NCBI GenBank assembly: GCA_029857955.1
Contig: JAOUFY010000020.1
Coordinates: 1-42,320, forward strand
Length of the DNA stretch: 42,320 nucleotides
From: Spirochaetia bacterium
GTDB taxonomy: Bacteria; Spirochaetota; Leptospiria; Turneriellales; JAOUFE01
Direction: 5' to 3'
The first letter of the stretch is position 1, and each line of letters opens with the position of its first letter. The notes under the pieces were generated by a model, which had not been told where the DNA came from, did not search any database, and worked only from the letters and a program-made list of their open reading frames with translations. The translations under genes were made by a program, and so were the position numbers. This document shows, one piece after another, positions 1 to 8,629 of the stretch.

Positions 1-268
1 TCCAATCGCGTTCAGAAGTTTCGCTAAAGGCAAACTTTGTTTTTAAATTTTCGCGAATTGAGTCGGTAATACTTGCTTCCAGATATTCATAATTTGCGTT
101 TTTATTGATGTTTTTAAAAGGTAAAATGATAACCTTTTGCATATCCTCGGCGTAAAGAGCAGCTTGAGTTGAAGAAAACACTAACCCCAGAATAAAAAGA
201 ATGATCCTGCGTTTATTCAACTGGATACTTTGCCATGGAAGCCAATCAAAATCTTTTACAAATTTCAT
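1..268 (-). CDS. Secreted FlgO/TolB-N-like protein, N-terminal part
   Basis: This is the 5' part of a gene that runs off the left edge; about 89 codons are visible. The ATG at 268 is preceded by AAGGAA at 280-275. Residues 1-42 hold a basic stretch (NKRR) and a hydrophobic segment that ends in an Ala-rich cleavage-like site, so an export signal is likely. The mature part starts with a VIILPF strand, then FKN, then YLEASITDSI and a run ending ENLKTKF. That pattern matches the N-terminal domain of FlgO/TolB-like periplasmic proteins, where a strand with a PF motif is followed by a helix beginning 'ITD'. Such domains occur in outer-membrane or flagellum-associated lipoproteins and in C-terminal regions of adenylate cyclase-like proteins. 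The rest of the gene is outside the window, so the specific function cannot be named. Confidence 0.6.
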   Translation of the reverse strand, partial: MKFVKDFDWLPWQSIQLNKRRIILFILGLVFSSTQAALYAEDMQKVIILPFKNINKNANYEYLEASITDSIRENLKTKFAFSETSERDW

Positions 269-286
269 CCATAATTCCTTTTTTGT

Positions 287-315
287 TGCATAAATAAATA
301 GACATCAATTGTCAA
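287..315 (-). promoter_or_regulatory. Candidate sigma-70-type promoter for the gene at 1-268
   Basis: On the minus strand a perfect TTGACA (315-310) is followed after 17 bases by TATGCA (292-287), 18 bases before the ATG. The predicted transcript start would fall almost on the ribosome binding site, which makes the leader very short; this is a weak call. Confidence 0.3.
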
Positions 316-650
316 CCCATTTCTTTTAATTTTTTTTATAGTTTTATCTTTTATAAAAATAATTGAAGTCTCCCCCAGGCAATTAATCATCTTGCATAAT
401 TCCCTTACAAGTTTTTTTGTCTTCCACTACAATATGATCTATAATCCGAATATTTATATACTCAATTATATATGAAAATGAAGGCATTCCAGTTCATATA
501 ACTTGGTTTGTTTATTTCCTGTTGCTAAACATATCATTTTCAAACCGAAATCTCAGTATCGGGGCACTCAATTCCAACATGATCATTTCTTTATGCACAG
601 ATAATACTGCCCTGCTTTGTGAAAAACTAACATGTTTTTCAGGGGTTGTC

Positions 651-680
651 TTCCCAAGTAATTTCCTGGGAACGTTTTTT
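651..680 (+). terminator. Weak intrinsic-terminator-like hairpin
   Basis: TTCCCA (651-656) pairs with TGGGAA (667-672) and is followed by six T residues (675-680). The stem is only six pairs and there is no intact upstream plus-strand gene, so it may be a relic. Confidence 0.3.
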
Positions 681-772
681 ACTCTTTATACTTAAGAATT
701 TGTGCAATGATTGACCCAAATCCACATTTATTTTAGCGTTTTTAGTACCGCGTCTTTATAATAATTTCATAA

Positions 773-890
773 TGACGCGCTACTTGGCAAGCCTGTTTAT
801 TTTGAGCCTGCGTAAATATTCTCATAAAATGTACTTAATATACTATACAAAACCATTGTTTAATACTTAACAAATTCTCTTGTTTCACAA
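773..890 (+). repeat. Dispersed repeat, copy A (inverted partner at 11096-11208)
   Basis: Read on the plus strand, this segment matches the reverse complement of 11096-11208 over its whole length with scattered substitutions. The best-kept blocks are TTGAGCCTGCGTAAATA, CTCATAAAATGTAC and ATACTTAACAA. In the other copy the first part is the last codons of a broken coiled-coil gene (DARLAKSV then stop). Here the equivalent reads DALLGKPV with the stop lost, so copy A looks like a truncated, older remnant of the same unit. Confidence 0.7.
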
Positions 891-1036
891 AATTCAAGAT
901 TGATGCGTTGACTGCTTCATGTTTGAATTAAAAAAAATTAGACAGACATTGCACTAACATATATAATTGCGTTTGTCTTCCGGATTCCGGAATCTGGAAT
1001 GTTTATTTACAAAAAAAATCATCGTCTCAGTAATTA

Positions 1037-1104
1037 AAGAGGGGAAGCGTAGGATCGCCGGCCAATGGCCGGAAGCCGAAGCGGGGGGAGATTTTCTCCC
1101 CTTT
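1037..1104 (-). terminator. GC-rich hairpin cluster downstream of apbE
   Basis: Two strong hairpins lie just past the end of the nqr-apbE operon: GGGGAGA-TTT-TCTCCCC at 1085-1101 and CCGGCC-AAT-GGCCGG at 1058-1072. AAAGAGGGGA at 1037-1046 can also pair with the outer TCCCCTTT. There is no long U-run on the minus strand, so this may be a dispersed repeat that also stops transcription. It shares TCTCCCC-(C/T)-CGC and TTCGGCT with the element at 8319-8405. Confidence 0.5.
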
Positions 1105-1125
1105 AAAATAGTGGAATAAGGAGGT

Positions 1126-2220
1126 TTATTTTTTTTTGAGATACCTGTCCATCTCTAAAGTATTCCTTACATCAATTTTGCCTTTATTAGTCTCAATCAT
1201 CATCAGAAGCGGAATATGATTTATCGCAGCAAATTCAAACCCCCTTTTTTCGCCCATGGCAAATATAGCTGTGGCAAGGGCATCTGCCTTCATACATTCA
1301 TTTTGAATGACGCTGACAGAGACGAGATTACCTTCAACCGGTTTTCCTGTGTGAGTGTCAATGATATGAGAGTATCGTTTATTTTTGTTTTTTAAAAAAT
1401 TTTTATAGTTACCGGATGTTGCCATGGATGTATTTTTTAAAAGAATTTTTTTTAAAATCAATGATCCTGTTTGTGTGCTATTTTTATTATACACCGGATT
1501 TTCAATTCCTATGATCCAGTCATTTAAAATATTTTTTCCGGAAGTTTTAAATTCACCACCGACATCAATCATGTAATTTTTAATCTTCCTGGATTCCAGA
1601 TATTCTGCGATTTTATCTGCCGCATAACCTGCTGCAAGCGAGGCCAAATCGATAACCATATGAGGATTTTTTTTATAAACATAATATCCGTCGTTAAGAT
1701 GCTTGATTTCAAGGTTTTGATATCCTGAATTATTTTTTGCCATTGCAATACTTTTTTGTTCAGGCAGTTCCGGCTGAACTTTTTCAATACCTTCCACATT
1801 CCAAAGTTTTGACAAGGCTCCTGCTGTAATGTCATAGTAGCCGTCGGTTTTTTTAGATAATTCAAGCGCATAGGCAATCATGACTCCCAGCGAATCGCTG
1901 ACCTTAATCCAGTCTTTGCTGTTTGCCTGATTAAGTGCAATTAACTCAGAACTTTTTTGATAAAGCGAGGTTGTATTTTGAAAGTCTGTAAAAAACTTAT
2001 AAAGATAAGAAGAGAGTTCTGCTTCAGTAAATGTTGAATCGGCAGGATTGTATTTAATGGTAAATTCAGAGCCAAGCGCCCTGCCCTGAATTTCAATTAA
2101 TTTTAAAGGCTTCCTGCAGGAAAAAGCAATAATAAAAATCATTACTGCTACCGTCACGATAAAGAAAGATGATTTAAAAAGAAAAGATTTCGTCAGGTAA
2201 ACCTGTTCGGACAAAATCAA
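1126..2220 (-). CDS. apbE: FAD:protein FMN transferase (ApbE), flavin maturase of the Na+-NQR
   Basis: ApbE moves FMN from FAD onto a threonine of target proteins; in Na+-NQR operons the targets are NqrB and NqrC. Visible family motifs are the GSEFTIKY strand near the N-terminus, [41 protein letters not shown] with the following [11 protein letters not shown], and the C-terminal [13 protein letters not shown] helix carrying the metal-binding Asp region. The start is a TTG overlapping the nqrF stop (TTGA), which suggests translational coupling. It gives a 34-residue hydrophobic leader ending in the lipobox AFSC, so the enzyme is probably a periplasm-facing lipoprotein. An in-frame ATG at 2142 would leave too short a leader. 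It is the last gene of the operon. Confidence 0.95.
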   Translation of the reverse strand: MILSEQVYLTKSFLFKSSFFIVTVAVMIFIIAFSCRKPLKLIEIQGRALGSEFTIKYNPADSTFTEAELSSYLYKFFTDFQNTTSLYQKSSELIALNQANSKDWIKVSDSLGVMIAYALELSKKTDGYYDITAGALSKLWNVEGIEKVQPELPEQKSIAMAKNNSGYQNLEIKHLNDGYYVYKKNPHMVIDLASLAAGYAADKIAEYLESRKIKNYMIDVGGEFKTSGKNILNDWIIGIENPVYNKNSTQTGSLILKKILLKNTSMATSGNYKNFLKNKNKRYSHIIDTHTGKPVEGNLVSVSVIQNECMKADALATAIFAMGEKRGFEFAAINHIPLLMMIETNKGKIDVRNTLEMDRYLKKK

Positions 2221-3464
2221 CCGCCAAAATTATCGAACATTATGTTCTCGGGTTCAACCCCCAGGCCATCGAGCATTTTAGTTACGGCTGACGTCATCAT
2301 GGGCGGACCGCATAAATAATATTCAATGTCTTCCGGCGTCGGATGATTTTTTAAATACTTATCATAAAGAACCTGATGAATAAAACCGGTGTCGCCTTTC
2401 CAGTTGTCTTCTGGCAGGGGTTCCGACAAGGCAACGTGCAATTTAAAATTTTCATGCTCCTTTTGAAGCTTTTCAAACTCATCCATGTAAAACATTTCCC
2501 GAATACTTCTGGCTCCATACCAGTATGATATTTTACGCGTTGAATGAAGACGTTTTATCTGGTCAAAAATATGAGAGCGCATCGGCGCCATACCCGCGCC
2601 GCCGCCTACAAAAATCATTTCGTTGTTTGTATCTTTAGCAAAAAATTCACCGAATGGCCCCATGATGGTGACCTTATCTCCGGGCTTTAAAGAAAATATA
2701 AAAGATGACATTTTTCCCGGAGGTGTATTTTCGGGAGATCTCGGAGGAGGCGAAGCAATTCGCACATTGAGCATGATGATGCCTTTTTCATCGGGATAAT
2801 TTGCCATTGAATAAGCCCTTAGTACCGGTTCATTTACGATGGATTCATATTTCCAGATATTATATTTGTTCCAGTCTTCATGGTATTCTTTTTCGATTTC
2901 GAAGTCTTTATACTTCACATGATGAGGCGGCGCTTCGATTTGTATATAACCGCCTGCTCTAAAATTTACAGTTTCATTTTTCGGAAGTTCCAAAACAAGT
3001 TCTTTAATAAAAGTCGCCACATTTCGATTGGATCTGACCGTACACTCCCATTTTTTAATGTCAAAAATTTCATGGGGTATTTCTATTTTCAGGTTTTCTT
3101 TTACCGACAACTGACACGACAGGCGGTAACCTTCGCGCGCCTCGGCTCTTGAAATGTGAGTTCTCTCCGTGGGTAAAATTTCGCCGCCGCCCTGAAAGAC
3201 TTTTACCCTGCACTGACCGCAGGTACCTCCGCCGCCGCAAGCGGAAGCGACAAATATTTTATTGTCGGCCAATACATTTAAAAGTTTTCCGCCGACGGGT
3301 ACGTCAATTGCTTTGCTTTTATCGTCGTTAATTAAAATATGTACCGTGCCCGAAGCAACCAGTTTTGACTTGGCTATTAATATAATGGCAACCAGGGCCA
3401 AAACGACGAAGGTAAACATTCCAACGCCGGTAAAAACAAGTACAAGTTGCTGCTGGCTCATCAT
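2217..3464 (-). CDS. nqrF: Na+-translocating NADH:quinone reductase subunit F
   Basis: NqrF is the NADH-oxidising entry subunit of the Na+ pump. Electrons pass from NADH to FAD to a 2Fe-2S cluster. The 415-residue protein has one N-terminal membrane helix (about 8-32) and a ferredoxin domain whose cluster ligands are C76, C82, C85 and C117 in the [10 protein letters not shown] pattern. The flavin-binding RAYSMA motif is at 216-221, the NADH-binding [12 protein letters not shown] follows, and YYLCGPPMM lies near the C-terminus. The order and length match the family. The start ATG overlaps the nqrE stop as ATGA, and the stop overlaps the TTG start of apbE, so translation of all three is likely coupled. 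Confidence 0.97.
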   Translation of the reverse strand: MMSQQQLVLVFTGVGMFTFVVLALVAIILIAKSKLVASGTVHILINDDKSKAIDVPVGGKLLNVLADNKIFVASACGGGGTCGQCRVKVFQGGGEILPTERTHISRAEAREGYRLSCQLSVKENLKIEIPHEIFDIKKWECTVRSNRNVATFIKELVLELPKNETVNFRAGGYIQIEAPPHHVKYKDFEIEKEYHEDWNKYNIWKYESIVNEPVLRAYSMANYPDEKGIIMLNVRIASPPPRSPENTPPGKMSSFIFSLKPGDKVTIMGPFGEFFAKDTNNEMIFVGGGAGMAPMRSHIFDQIKRLHSTRKISYWYGARSIREMFYMDEFEKLQKEHENFKLHVALSEPLPEDNWKGDTGFIHQVLYDKYLKNHPTPEDIEYYLCGPPMMTSAVTKMLDGLGVEPENIMFDNFGG

Positions 3465-4072
3465 AACTTAATTCCTGAAAAAGACATAAATGCCATGGCC
3501 ATTAGACCTGCAATGATGAAGGTAATTCCCAGGCCTTTTAAACCGTCTGGCACATTGGAATATCGTAGTTTTTCGCGAATACCGGCAAGAGAAATGATGG
3601 CCAGCGCCCATCCTGTACCCGATCCAAAACCAAAAACAAGGCTTTCGCTAAATCCATAATCACGTTCTGCCATAAACAATGAACCTGCCATAATAACGCA
3701 ATTAACGGTGATTAAGGGCAGAAAAATTCCAAGAGCATTGTACAAAGGAGGAAAATACTTATCAAGAGTCATTTCAAGAATTTGAACAATCGCTGCAATT
3801 ACGCCAATGTAACTGACCAGACCAAGAAATGACAAATCTACGTCAGGGTAACCCAACCAGGTTAATGCTCCCTGACGAAGCAAGTGATTGTAAATTAAAC
3901 TGTTTGCCGGCACAGTGATGGTTTGTACAAAAACTACCGCAATGCCTAGCCCCAGGGCCGTTTGCACATTTTTAGATACCGCCAGAAAAGAACACATGCC
4001 CAGAAAAAAGGCAAGCGCCATATTTTCCATAAAAATGGATTTAACAACTAAACTTATATAAGCTTCCAGCAT
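3461..4072 (-). CDS. nqrE: Na+-translocating NADH:quinone reductase subunit E
   Basis: Hydrophobic 203-residue protein with about six membrane helices. The N-terminal sequence [19 protein letters not shown] and the [12 protein letters not shown] stretch are characteristic of NqrE, including the conserved Cys that with NqrD contributes to the intramembrane Fe site. A second Cys is present in the later helix region ([10 protein letters not shown]). It sits one base after nqrD and overlaps nqrF by four bases, consistent with equimolar membrane-subunit synthesis. NqrE is homologous to NqrD and to RnfA/RnfE; placement between nqrD and nqrF supports the NQR assignment over Rnf. Confidence 0.96.
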   Translation of the reverse strand: MLEAYISLVVKSIFMENMALAFFLGMCSFLAVSKNVQTALGLGIAVVFVQTITVPANSLIYNHLLRQGALTWLGYPDVDLSFLGLVSYIGVIAAIVQILEMTLDKYFPPLYNALGIFLPLITVNCVIMAGSLFMAERDYGFSESLVFGFGSGTGWALAIISLAGIREKLRYSNVPDGLKGLGITFIIAGLMAMAFMSFSGIKL

Positions 4073-4073
4073 A

Positions 4074-4694
4074 TTAACCTTTTTCTACCTGTGATGGATT
4101 TAATGTGCGTACGATCCAGATGATCATGGCAATTAAAAACAGCGCGCTTGGCGGTAATACGAGTAAACCGCTTGGCATATAATGTCCGCCGTTTTGAATC
4201 GTTGTAAAAACTGTCGTACCAAAAAGTTTACCTGATCCAAAAAGTTCCCTTATAAAGGCAACCGAAATGAGAATCATCGTATACCCAAGGCCATTACCAA
4301 TGCCGTCAATAAAACTTAAAACCGGAGGATTTTTTAAAGCAAAGGCCTCGGCTCTGCCCATTAAAATACAATTGGTAATGATCAGACCGACATAAACCGA
4401 AAGCTGCTTGCTCACCTCGAAAAAATAAGCCTTGATAAACTGATCTGCCACAATCACCAAAGCAGCTATAATCGTCATTTCAATGATGATTCGTATACTC
4501 GAAGGAATATGATTTCGAATTAAACTTAACGAAAAGTTTGAAAAAGCAGTTACCACGGTTACGGCCATTGACATAACCATTGCTGTTTCCATTTTCGAGG
4601 TTACGGCCAAGGCTGAACAAATACCCAGAACCTGATATATAATCGGATTGTTATCCAAAATCGGTCCGAACAATGTTTTTTTTATTGTACTCAT
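4074..4694 (-). CDS. nqrD: Na+-translocating NADH:quinone reductase subunit D
   Basis: A 206-residue membrane subunit with about six helices. Recognisable NqrD segments are the start [27 protein letters not shown] with the conserved Cys of the NqrD/NqrE iron site, [18 protein letters not shown] with the second Cys, and [10 protein letters not shown]. The ATG at 4694 follows the nqrC stop by 13 bases, with an ACGGAAA ribosome-site-like sequence in the gap. NqrD and NqrE are inverted-topology paralogs that form the core through which electrons pass between the ferredoxin of NqrF and the FMN of NqrC. Confidence 0.96.
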   Translation of the reverse strand: MSTIKKTLFGPILDNNPIIYQVLGICSALAVTSKMETAMVMSMAVTVVTAFSNFSLSLIRNHIPSSIRIIIEMTIIAALVIVADQFIKAYFFEVSKQLSVYVGLIITNCILMGRAEAFALKNPPVLSFIDGIGNGLGYTMILISVAFIRELFGSGKLFGTTVFTTIQNGGHYMPSGLLVLPPSALFLIAMIIWIVRTLNPSQVEKG

Positions 4695-4707
4695 AATGTT
4701 TTCCGTT

Positions 4708-5490
4708 TCATTTCGCCCGGGAAAGACTTTCCCCTTTTAAATTCTTAAAATATTTTCCAAACCCGTTATCTGACGCCCAGAAACGAATTAGCTGAGAAAC
4801 GCCCCTTGACGTCAGTGTTGCGCCGGAAATTCCATCGACCTTGTATTCTCTGTCAACCGTACGGGAATCAACACTGCCTTTGATCACTTCAATTTTAATT
4901 TCGTTTTCGTCTCCATATATTTTTTTACCTGGCCAGATGGCTTTCCACTGCGGGTTTTCAATTTCGCCTCCAAGTCCAGGCGTTTCCCCATGTTCATAAA
5001 ACGTCAGGCCTTTTACTGTATTAAAATCATTTTCAAGGGCTAAAAAACCATAGATCGTAGACCACAAGCCCTTGCCATAAACCGGTATAATGATATTCTC
5101 AAGTTTTCCTTCTTTAAATACAAGATACGCCAGCTGATATCGCGGAATCACATGAATACCGGCAATGTCGTCTTCTTTTGAAAGTACAATGGAAGTTTCT
5201 GGCGATTTTAAAATATTTTTTAAATTATACTTTTCGGGAGCAATGTAGTCAGATGGAGTTCCTTTTGTTAAATCTACAACAACAGCGGTGATTTTAGAAA
5301 ACTCGGATTCAATATTTTTTGTTTCAACATCTTTACCTATTGCCAGCAAAACGTTTCTTTTTTTATCAAGTTCAATATTTTTTTCCTGCATTGGACGCAA
5401 GATCACAACGGCCATCGACACGAGAATCGAACTGACAATGGTCACCAGAAGGGCAACGCCGATGGTTTTACCTGTGCTATCTGACGGCAT
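4708..5490 (-). CDS. nqrC: Na+-translocating NADH:quinone reductase subunit C
   Basis: NqrC carries a covalent FMN on the periplasmic side. The protein has one N-terminal membrane helix (about 8-30) and a soluble FMN domain ending in SGATLTS; counting from the chosen start, the FMN-accepting threonine is T225. The PGLGGEI motif at about 171-177 is also typical. The frame is open further upstream to 5529. The ATG at 5490 was chosen because it has an AGGAGA ribosome site at a suitable distance and because [15 protein letters not shown] aligns with the usual NqrC start. It overlaps the end of nqrB by 14 bases. The apbE product at the end of the operon is the expected enzyme for its flavinylation. 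Confidence 0.95.
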   Translation of the reverse strand: MPSDSTGKTIGVALLVTIVSSILVSMAVVILRPMQEKNIELDKKRNVLLAIGKDVETKNIESEFSKITAVVVDLTKGTPSDYIAPEKYNLKNILKSPETSIVLSKEDDIAGIHVIPRYQLAYLVFKEGKLENIIIPVYGKGLWSTIYGFLALENDFNTVKGLTFYEHGETPGLGGEIENPQWKAIWPGKKIYGDENEIKIEVIKGSVDSRTVDREYKVDGISGATLTSRGVSQLIRFWASDNGFGKYFKNLKGESLSRAK

Positions 5491-6694
5491 TTCTAAGTTT
5501 TCTCCTGTTGATATTTTTACGAACAACAAAATGATCGATTAAGGGCGCAAAGGCATTAGAAAATAAAATCGCCAGCATCATCCCTTCAGGAAATGCCGGA
5601 TTTACAACTCGAATTAAAACAACCATGATCCCGATCAAAGAACCATAAATATACTTACCTGCATTAGTCATGGCTGAACTTACAGGGTCGGTTGCCATAA
5701 AAACAGTTCCAAAGGCAAAGCCGCCAAGTACAAGATGCCATAAGGGAGTCACTAAAAACATAGAATTCGAACTTGAATTCATGGCTGCATTAAACAACGT
5801 TGTTAATATAAACATCGATGCCGTAACGCTGGCCATGATTCGCCACGAACCGATTCCCGTTATAATTAAAAAAAACGCTCCCAGTAAAATCGCAAAGGTT
5901 GAAGTTTCGCCCATTGAGCCAGGAATAAATCCCCAGAAAGCGTCTAGCCAGTTTACATGCAGCGCGTCAAATATGCCTGATGAGGCATTTGTATAACCTG
6001 CTGCAGCGGCAAGAGGCGTTGTGTGCGTATAGCCGTCAACGGCAACCCAAACGGAATCTCCAGACATCTGCGCCGGGAAATTAAAAAATAAAAATGCCCT
6101 GCCGACCAGCGCCGGGTTAAAAACATTCATACCTGTTCCGCCAAAAACTTCTTTGCCGATCACAACGGCAAAACTAATGCCGATGGCAACCTGCCACAGC
6201 GGTATTGTAGGCGGCAATATTAAAGGAAAAAGTAAACTCGTTACTAAAAACCCTTCGTTGATTTCATGTTTTCGAATGATGGCAAAAATAGTCTCCCAGA
6301 CTCCGCCGGCAAATAATGAAACCAGATATACAGGTACAAAATAAAGCATCCCGTAAACAAAATCATCTTTAATAGAAGACGGATTAAAGCCCCGTCCCAG
6401 AAGAGCCATGATCGATGCGCGCCAACCTTCCGGCGTTTTACCAAGTTCTTGAAGGGCAAGATTTGCCTGAAGACCGGTATTGTAACATGCCATGATGGTT
6501 GCCGGAACCAAGGCAATGATGACCATGGTCATGATTCTTTTTAAATCAATACCGTCGCGGATATGTGACGCGCGGCGGGTTACATCGGAAGGAGTGTACA
6601 AAATGGTGTCGATCATCTCGTAGAGGGCTTCCAGCTTGTGTAATTTCCCGCCTTTATCAAAATGGGGTTTTATTTTATCTAAAAATTTTCGCAT
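5477..6694 (-). CDS. nqrB: Na+-translocating NADH:quinone reductase subunit B
   Basis: NqrB is the large membrane subunit that binds covalent FMN and riboflavin and is central to Na+ translocation. The 405-residue protein has a soluble N-terminus followed by about ten hydrophobic segments. Family features include GKEVFGGTGMNVFNPAL and MATDPVSSAMTNAGKYIYG. The FMN-attachment stretch reads VDGYTHTTPL where the better-known Vibrio enzyme has SGAT; the expected acceptor is T226. ApbE targets are usually summarised as (D/S)GAT-like, so THTT is a mild departure, although variants at the two middle positions are known in NqrB. It is separated from nqrA by 93 bases. Confidence 0.96.
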   Translation of the reverse strand: MRKFLDKIKPHFDKGGKLHKLEALYEMIDTILYTPSDVTRRASHIRDGIDLKRIMTMVIIALVPATIMACYNTGLQANLALQELGKTPEGWRASIMALLGRGFNPSSIKDDFVYGMLYFVPVYLVSLFAGGVWETIFAIIRKHEINEGFLVTSLLFPLILPPTIPLWQVAIGISFAVVIGKEVFGGTGMNVFNPALVGRAFLFFNFPAQMSGDSVWVAVDGYTHTTPLAAAAGYTNASSGIFDALHVNWLDAFWGFIPGSMGETSTFAILLGAFFLIITGIGSWRIMASVTASMFILTTLFNAAMNSSSNSMFLVTPLWHLVLGGFAFGTVFMATDPVSSAMTNAGKYIYGSLIGIMVVLIRVVNPAFPEGMMLAILFSNAFAPLIDHFVVRKNINRRKLRNAVR

Positions 6695-6787
6695 ATAACT
6701 AATTTAAAAAAGAAAAGTTTAATACTTTTTCTCACTAAAGAACACAAGGTTCACCAGAAAAAAATTTTTTATTCTTTATAGTTTTCT
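6695..6787. other. nqrA-nqrB spacer with low-complexity, repeat-like sequence
   Basis: This 93-base spacer is the only sizeable gap in the operon. On the minus strand it reads CCTTGTGTTCTTTAGTGAG followed by AAAGTATTAAACTTTTC. The first part resembles short dispersed repeats seen in many genomes, but no second copy was found in this window. A small AAAGT...ACTTT inverted repeat could form a weak stem. No terminator is obvious, so nqrA is probably co-transcribed with nqrB. Confidence 0.35.
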
Positions 6788-8236
6788 TTATTCCCCCTTT
6801 CGTATTCTGTTGAGCATGGTTCTAAGTAAATATCCAAAATCGTCTTTACCCGGGCTGACGAAAGTACAAAGAGCAAGATCTTCTTCTTCAAGCTCAAGAA
6901 CACCAAGTTCCTCAGAATGTTCGATATCGCCCATTAAAATCGAGCGCAATAAAAATACGGGATGAATGTCCAACGGCATTACCTTTTCATAAATTTCAAT
7001 GGGTACCATAGCGCGTGATGAACCGTTTGTACTGGTGTTAAATTCATAAGATTTTGGTTTGATAAAATTTGACACATAAATATTTTTCGCTGAAAATTTA
7101 TTAAAGCCAAAGGAAAGCCAGCCAAAAAGTTTTCTCTTGCGGCCTTCTTCTATAAGTGAAATCTGATGATGATAACGGCCTAAATACGCCATTGAGCCGG
7201 CGGCAATACTTCCCGACATTAAAGAACCCGACACCTGACGAATTTCGCCGACTTGTTCACCACTTTTCTTTCGACCGGCAACAAGGTCGTCAATCGAAGC
7301 GCCAAGGCGCGTTTTAACAAAGGCGGAGTTTAAACATGCCGGGCCGGAAACAGAAACCAGGCGCTCGGTGAGTAATTTTCCGGCGATGAACAAATGCCCG
7401 ACGGCAATTACGTCCTGATAATTTATATACCACACATTTTTATGGGGTCCAACCGGATCTAAAAAATGAATGTGGGTACCGACGTTACCGCTGGGATGCG
7501 GACCTGAAACATCGACATGAACGAGGCGATTATCTGAATTCTCAAAAAGTCTCATTGAAAATTCCGGCAGTTTCATGCCTTCTCTTTTTACAAGCCATGT
7601 TTTACCGCTAGTTAATTTTGAAATTACATAGGCACCTGTTTCAAAATCTTCCTTATGTTCGTCAATAAACATCGACGGAGGTACGCTGTGCGGATTTGAA
7701 TCAACGGCGGTGATAAAAATTGAATTCGGCTGATTTAATGTATCCGATGACGGATCAGCGATTGTACCAAACGGCCTGTTTCTCAAAGAAGTCCATAATC
7801 CGGAAATTAAAAGATTTTTTATAATTTCATTTTTAGAAAGTAATTTAAGTTTGTTTTGATCGTATTTTGCAAACACTACTTCAGAGTCAGCGCTTCGTTT
7901 GGCATCTTGTTCTGAAAGGGCAATAACAATGGATTCAAACCTTCGTTTTTCTCCGCGATTAATTTCAACGACTTGACCTGCGCCCGGCGATGTAAATTTT
8001 ATTTCAGAATGTTCTCGGTCAAAAAACAAGACCTGCCCGATTTTTACGGTGTCTCCAACTGAAACAACAATAGAAGGTTTCAGCATCGGATAATCATCGC
8101 CAAGCAAAGCAACCCGACGAACATCTGCCTGTTGAACAGGTAATTCAGGGGCGCCGTCAATTTGCAAATCAAGCCCTTTTTTAATTTTAATGCGATACGA
8201 TGATTTTTCGGTTAATTTAGCCAGAGTTTTAGTCAT
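6788..8236 (-). CDS. nqrA: Na+-translocating NADH:quinone reductase subunit A
   Basis: NqrA is the cytoplasmic, membrane-attached subunit that contributes to quinone binding. The 482-residue length is close to the family norm (about 445-480). The N-terminus IKIKKGLDLQIDGAPE and the lipoyl/barrel-sandwich-like segment SVGDTVKIGQVLF through TSPGAGQVVEINRGEKR are diagnostic. Later motifs are DSNPH, HIHFLDPVG, VSVSGPACLNSAFVKTRLGA and the C-terminal VSPGKDDFGYLLR. It is the first gene of the operon, so the promoter should lie in 8237-8629. The start ATG has only a poor ribosome site (CGGAATTT). Confidence 0.96.
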   Translation of the reverse strand: MTKTLAKLTEKSSYRIKIKKGLDLQIDGAPELPVQQADVRRVALLGDDYPMLKPSIVVSVGDTVKIGQVLFFDREHSEIKFTSPGAGQVVEINRGEKRRFESIVIALSEQDAKRSADSEVVFAKYDQNKLKLLSKNEIIKNLLISGLWTSLRNRPFGTIADPSSDTLNQPNSIFITAVDSNPHSVPPSMFIDEHKEDFETGAYVISKLTSGKTWLVKREGMKLPEFSMRLFENSDNRLVHVDVSGPHPSGNVGTHIHFLDPVGPHKNVWYINYQDVIAVGHLFIAGKLLTERLVSVSGPACLNSAFVKTRLGASIDDLVAGRKKSGEQVGEIRQVSGSLMSGSIAAGSMAYLGRYHHQISLIEEGRKRKLFGWLSFGFNKFSAKNIYVSNFIKPKSYEFNTSTNGSSRAMVPIEIYEKVMPLDIHPVFLLRSILMGDIEHSEELGVLELEEEDLALCTFVSPGKDDFGYLLRTMLNRIRKGE

Positions 8237-8629
8237 AAATTCCGTTGAGATTTACTTAGTTAAAATCAAAATCATGAAACCCTCATCATTGTAAAGTTTA
8301 ATTTATATGTTTTTAAATAAAAAGGGGAGACGGGGAAAATTTCTTCTAAAAGAGAATCGATTCTCCCCTCGCCTCAAATGCTTTTCGGCTACCCCTTAGG
8401 CATTTATCTTTTATAAGAATACATTCTCAATTATCAGGGTCAAAATACAGAAATGGAAAGATAAAATGGCAAAAGGTCATTTTTTTCATTTTTAATCTAT
8501 ACTATCCTGTTAAACTTCTTTGTCTACTCTGTCGTACACCTGATAGTTAAGAAGGCTCTTCCAAGCTTTCTAAAAAATCTTTTTATGGTTGTACAACAGG
8601 AACGACTTTTTATTTGATCATTCCATCGT
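8237..8629. promoter_or_regulatory. Divergent intergenic region between nqrA and the nfeD-stomatin genes
   Basis: This region must carry the promoters of two divergent transcription units. For nqrA, TACAAT at 8293-8288 on the minus strand is a plausible -10 box, but the -35 position (TTAAAA) is poor. No clear promoter for nfeD was recognised. The palindromic element at 8319-8405 lies between them. No reading frame is evident in the remainder. Confidence 0.4.
8319..8405. repeat. Palindromic GC-rich element upstream of nqrA
   Basis: Contains the perfect 14-base palindrome GAGAATCGATTCTC (8352-8365), an alternative longer stem GGGGAGA (8324-8330)/TCTCCCC (8362-8368), and a further stem AAATGC (8376-8381)/GCATTT (8400-8405) enclosing TTTTCGGCTACCCCTTAG. 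The TCTCCCC-CGC-TTCGGCT core is shared with the hairpin cluster at 1037-1104, so both probably belong to one dispersed repeat family. Confidence 0.55.

Larger units (their letters stand above)
316..1036. other. AT-rich non-coding stretch
   Basis: No convincing reading frame or RNA gene is visible. Items seen here are a small inverted repeat at 621-640 (GAAAAAC/GTTTTTC), a short terminator-like hairpin at 651-680, a CGCGTC...GACGCG inverted repeat at about 749-779, and repeat copy A at 773-890. The stretch may be a decayed gene region, since copy A resembles the 3' end of the pseudogene at 11182-11559. Confidence 0.5.

Noticed and set aside
316..1036. Possible tRNA or small structured RNA gene
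   Set aside because: No T-loop (GGTTCRA) with matching acceptor stem was found and the hairpins seen are short. Apart from the repeat copy, there is no positive evidence.
1..1036. NqrM gene expected after apbE
   Set aside because: No short Cys-rich frame with a membrane helix is present downstream of apbE on either strand.
2880..3471. Plus-strand open frames opposite nqrF
   Set aside because: They lie within an intact nqrF whose motifs are all in the minus frame.
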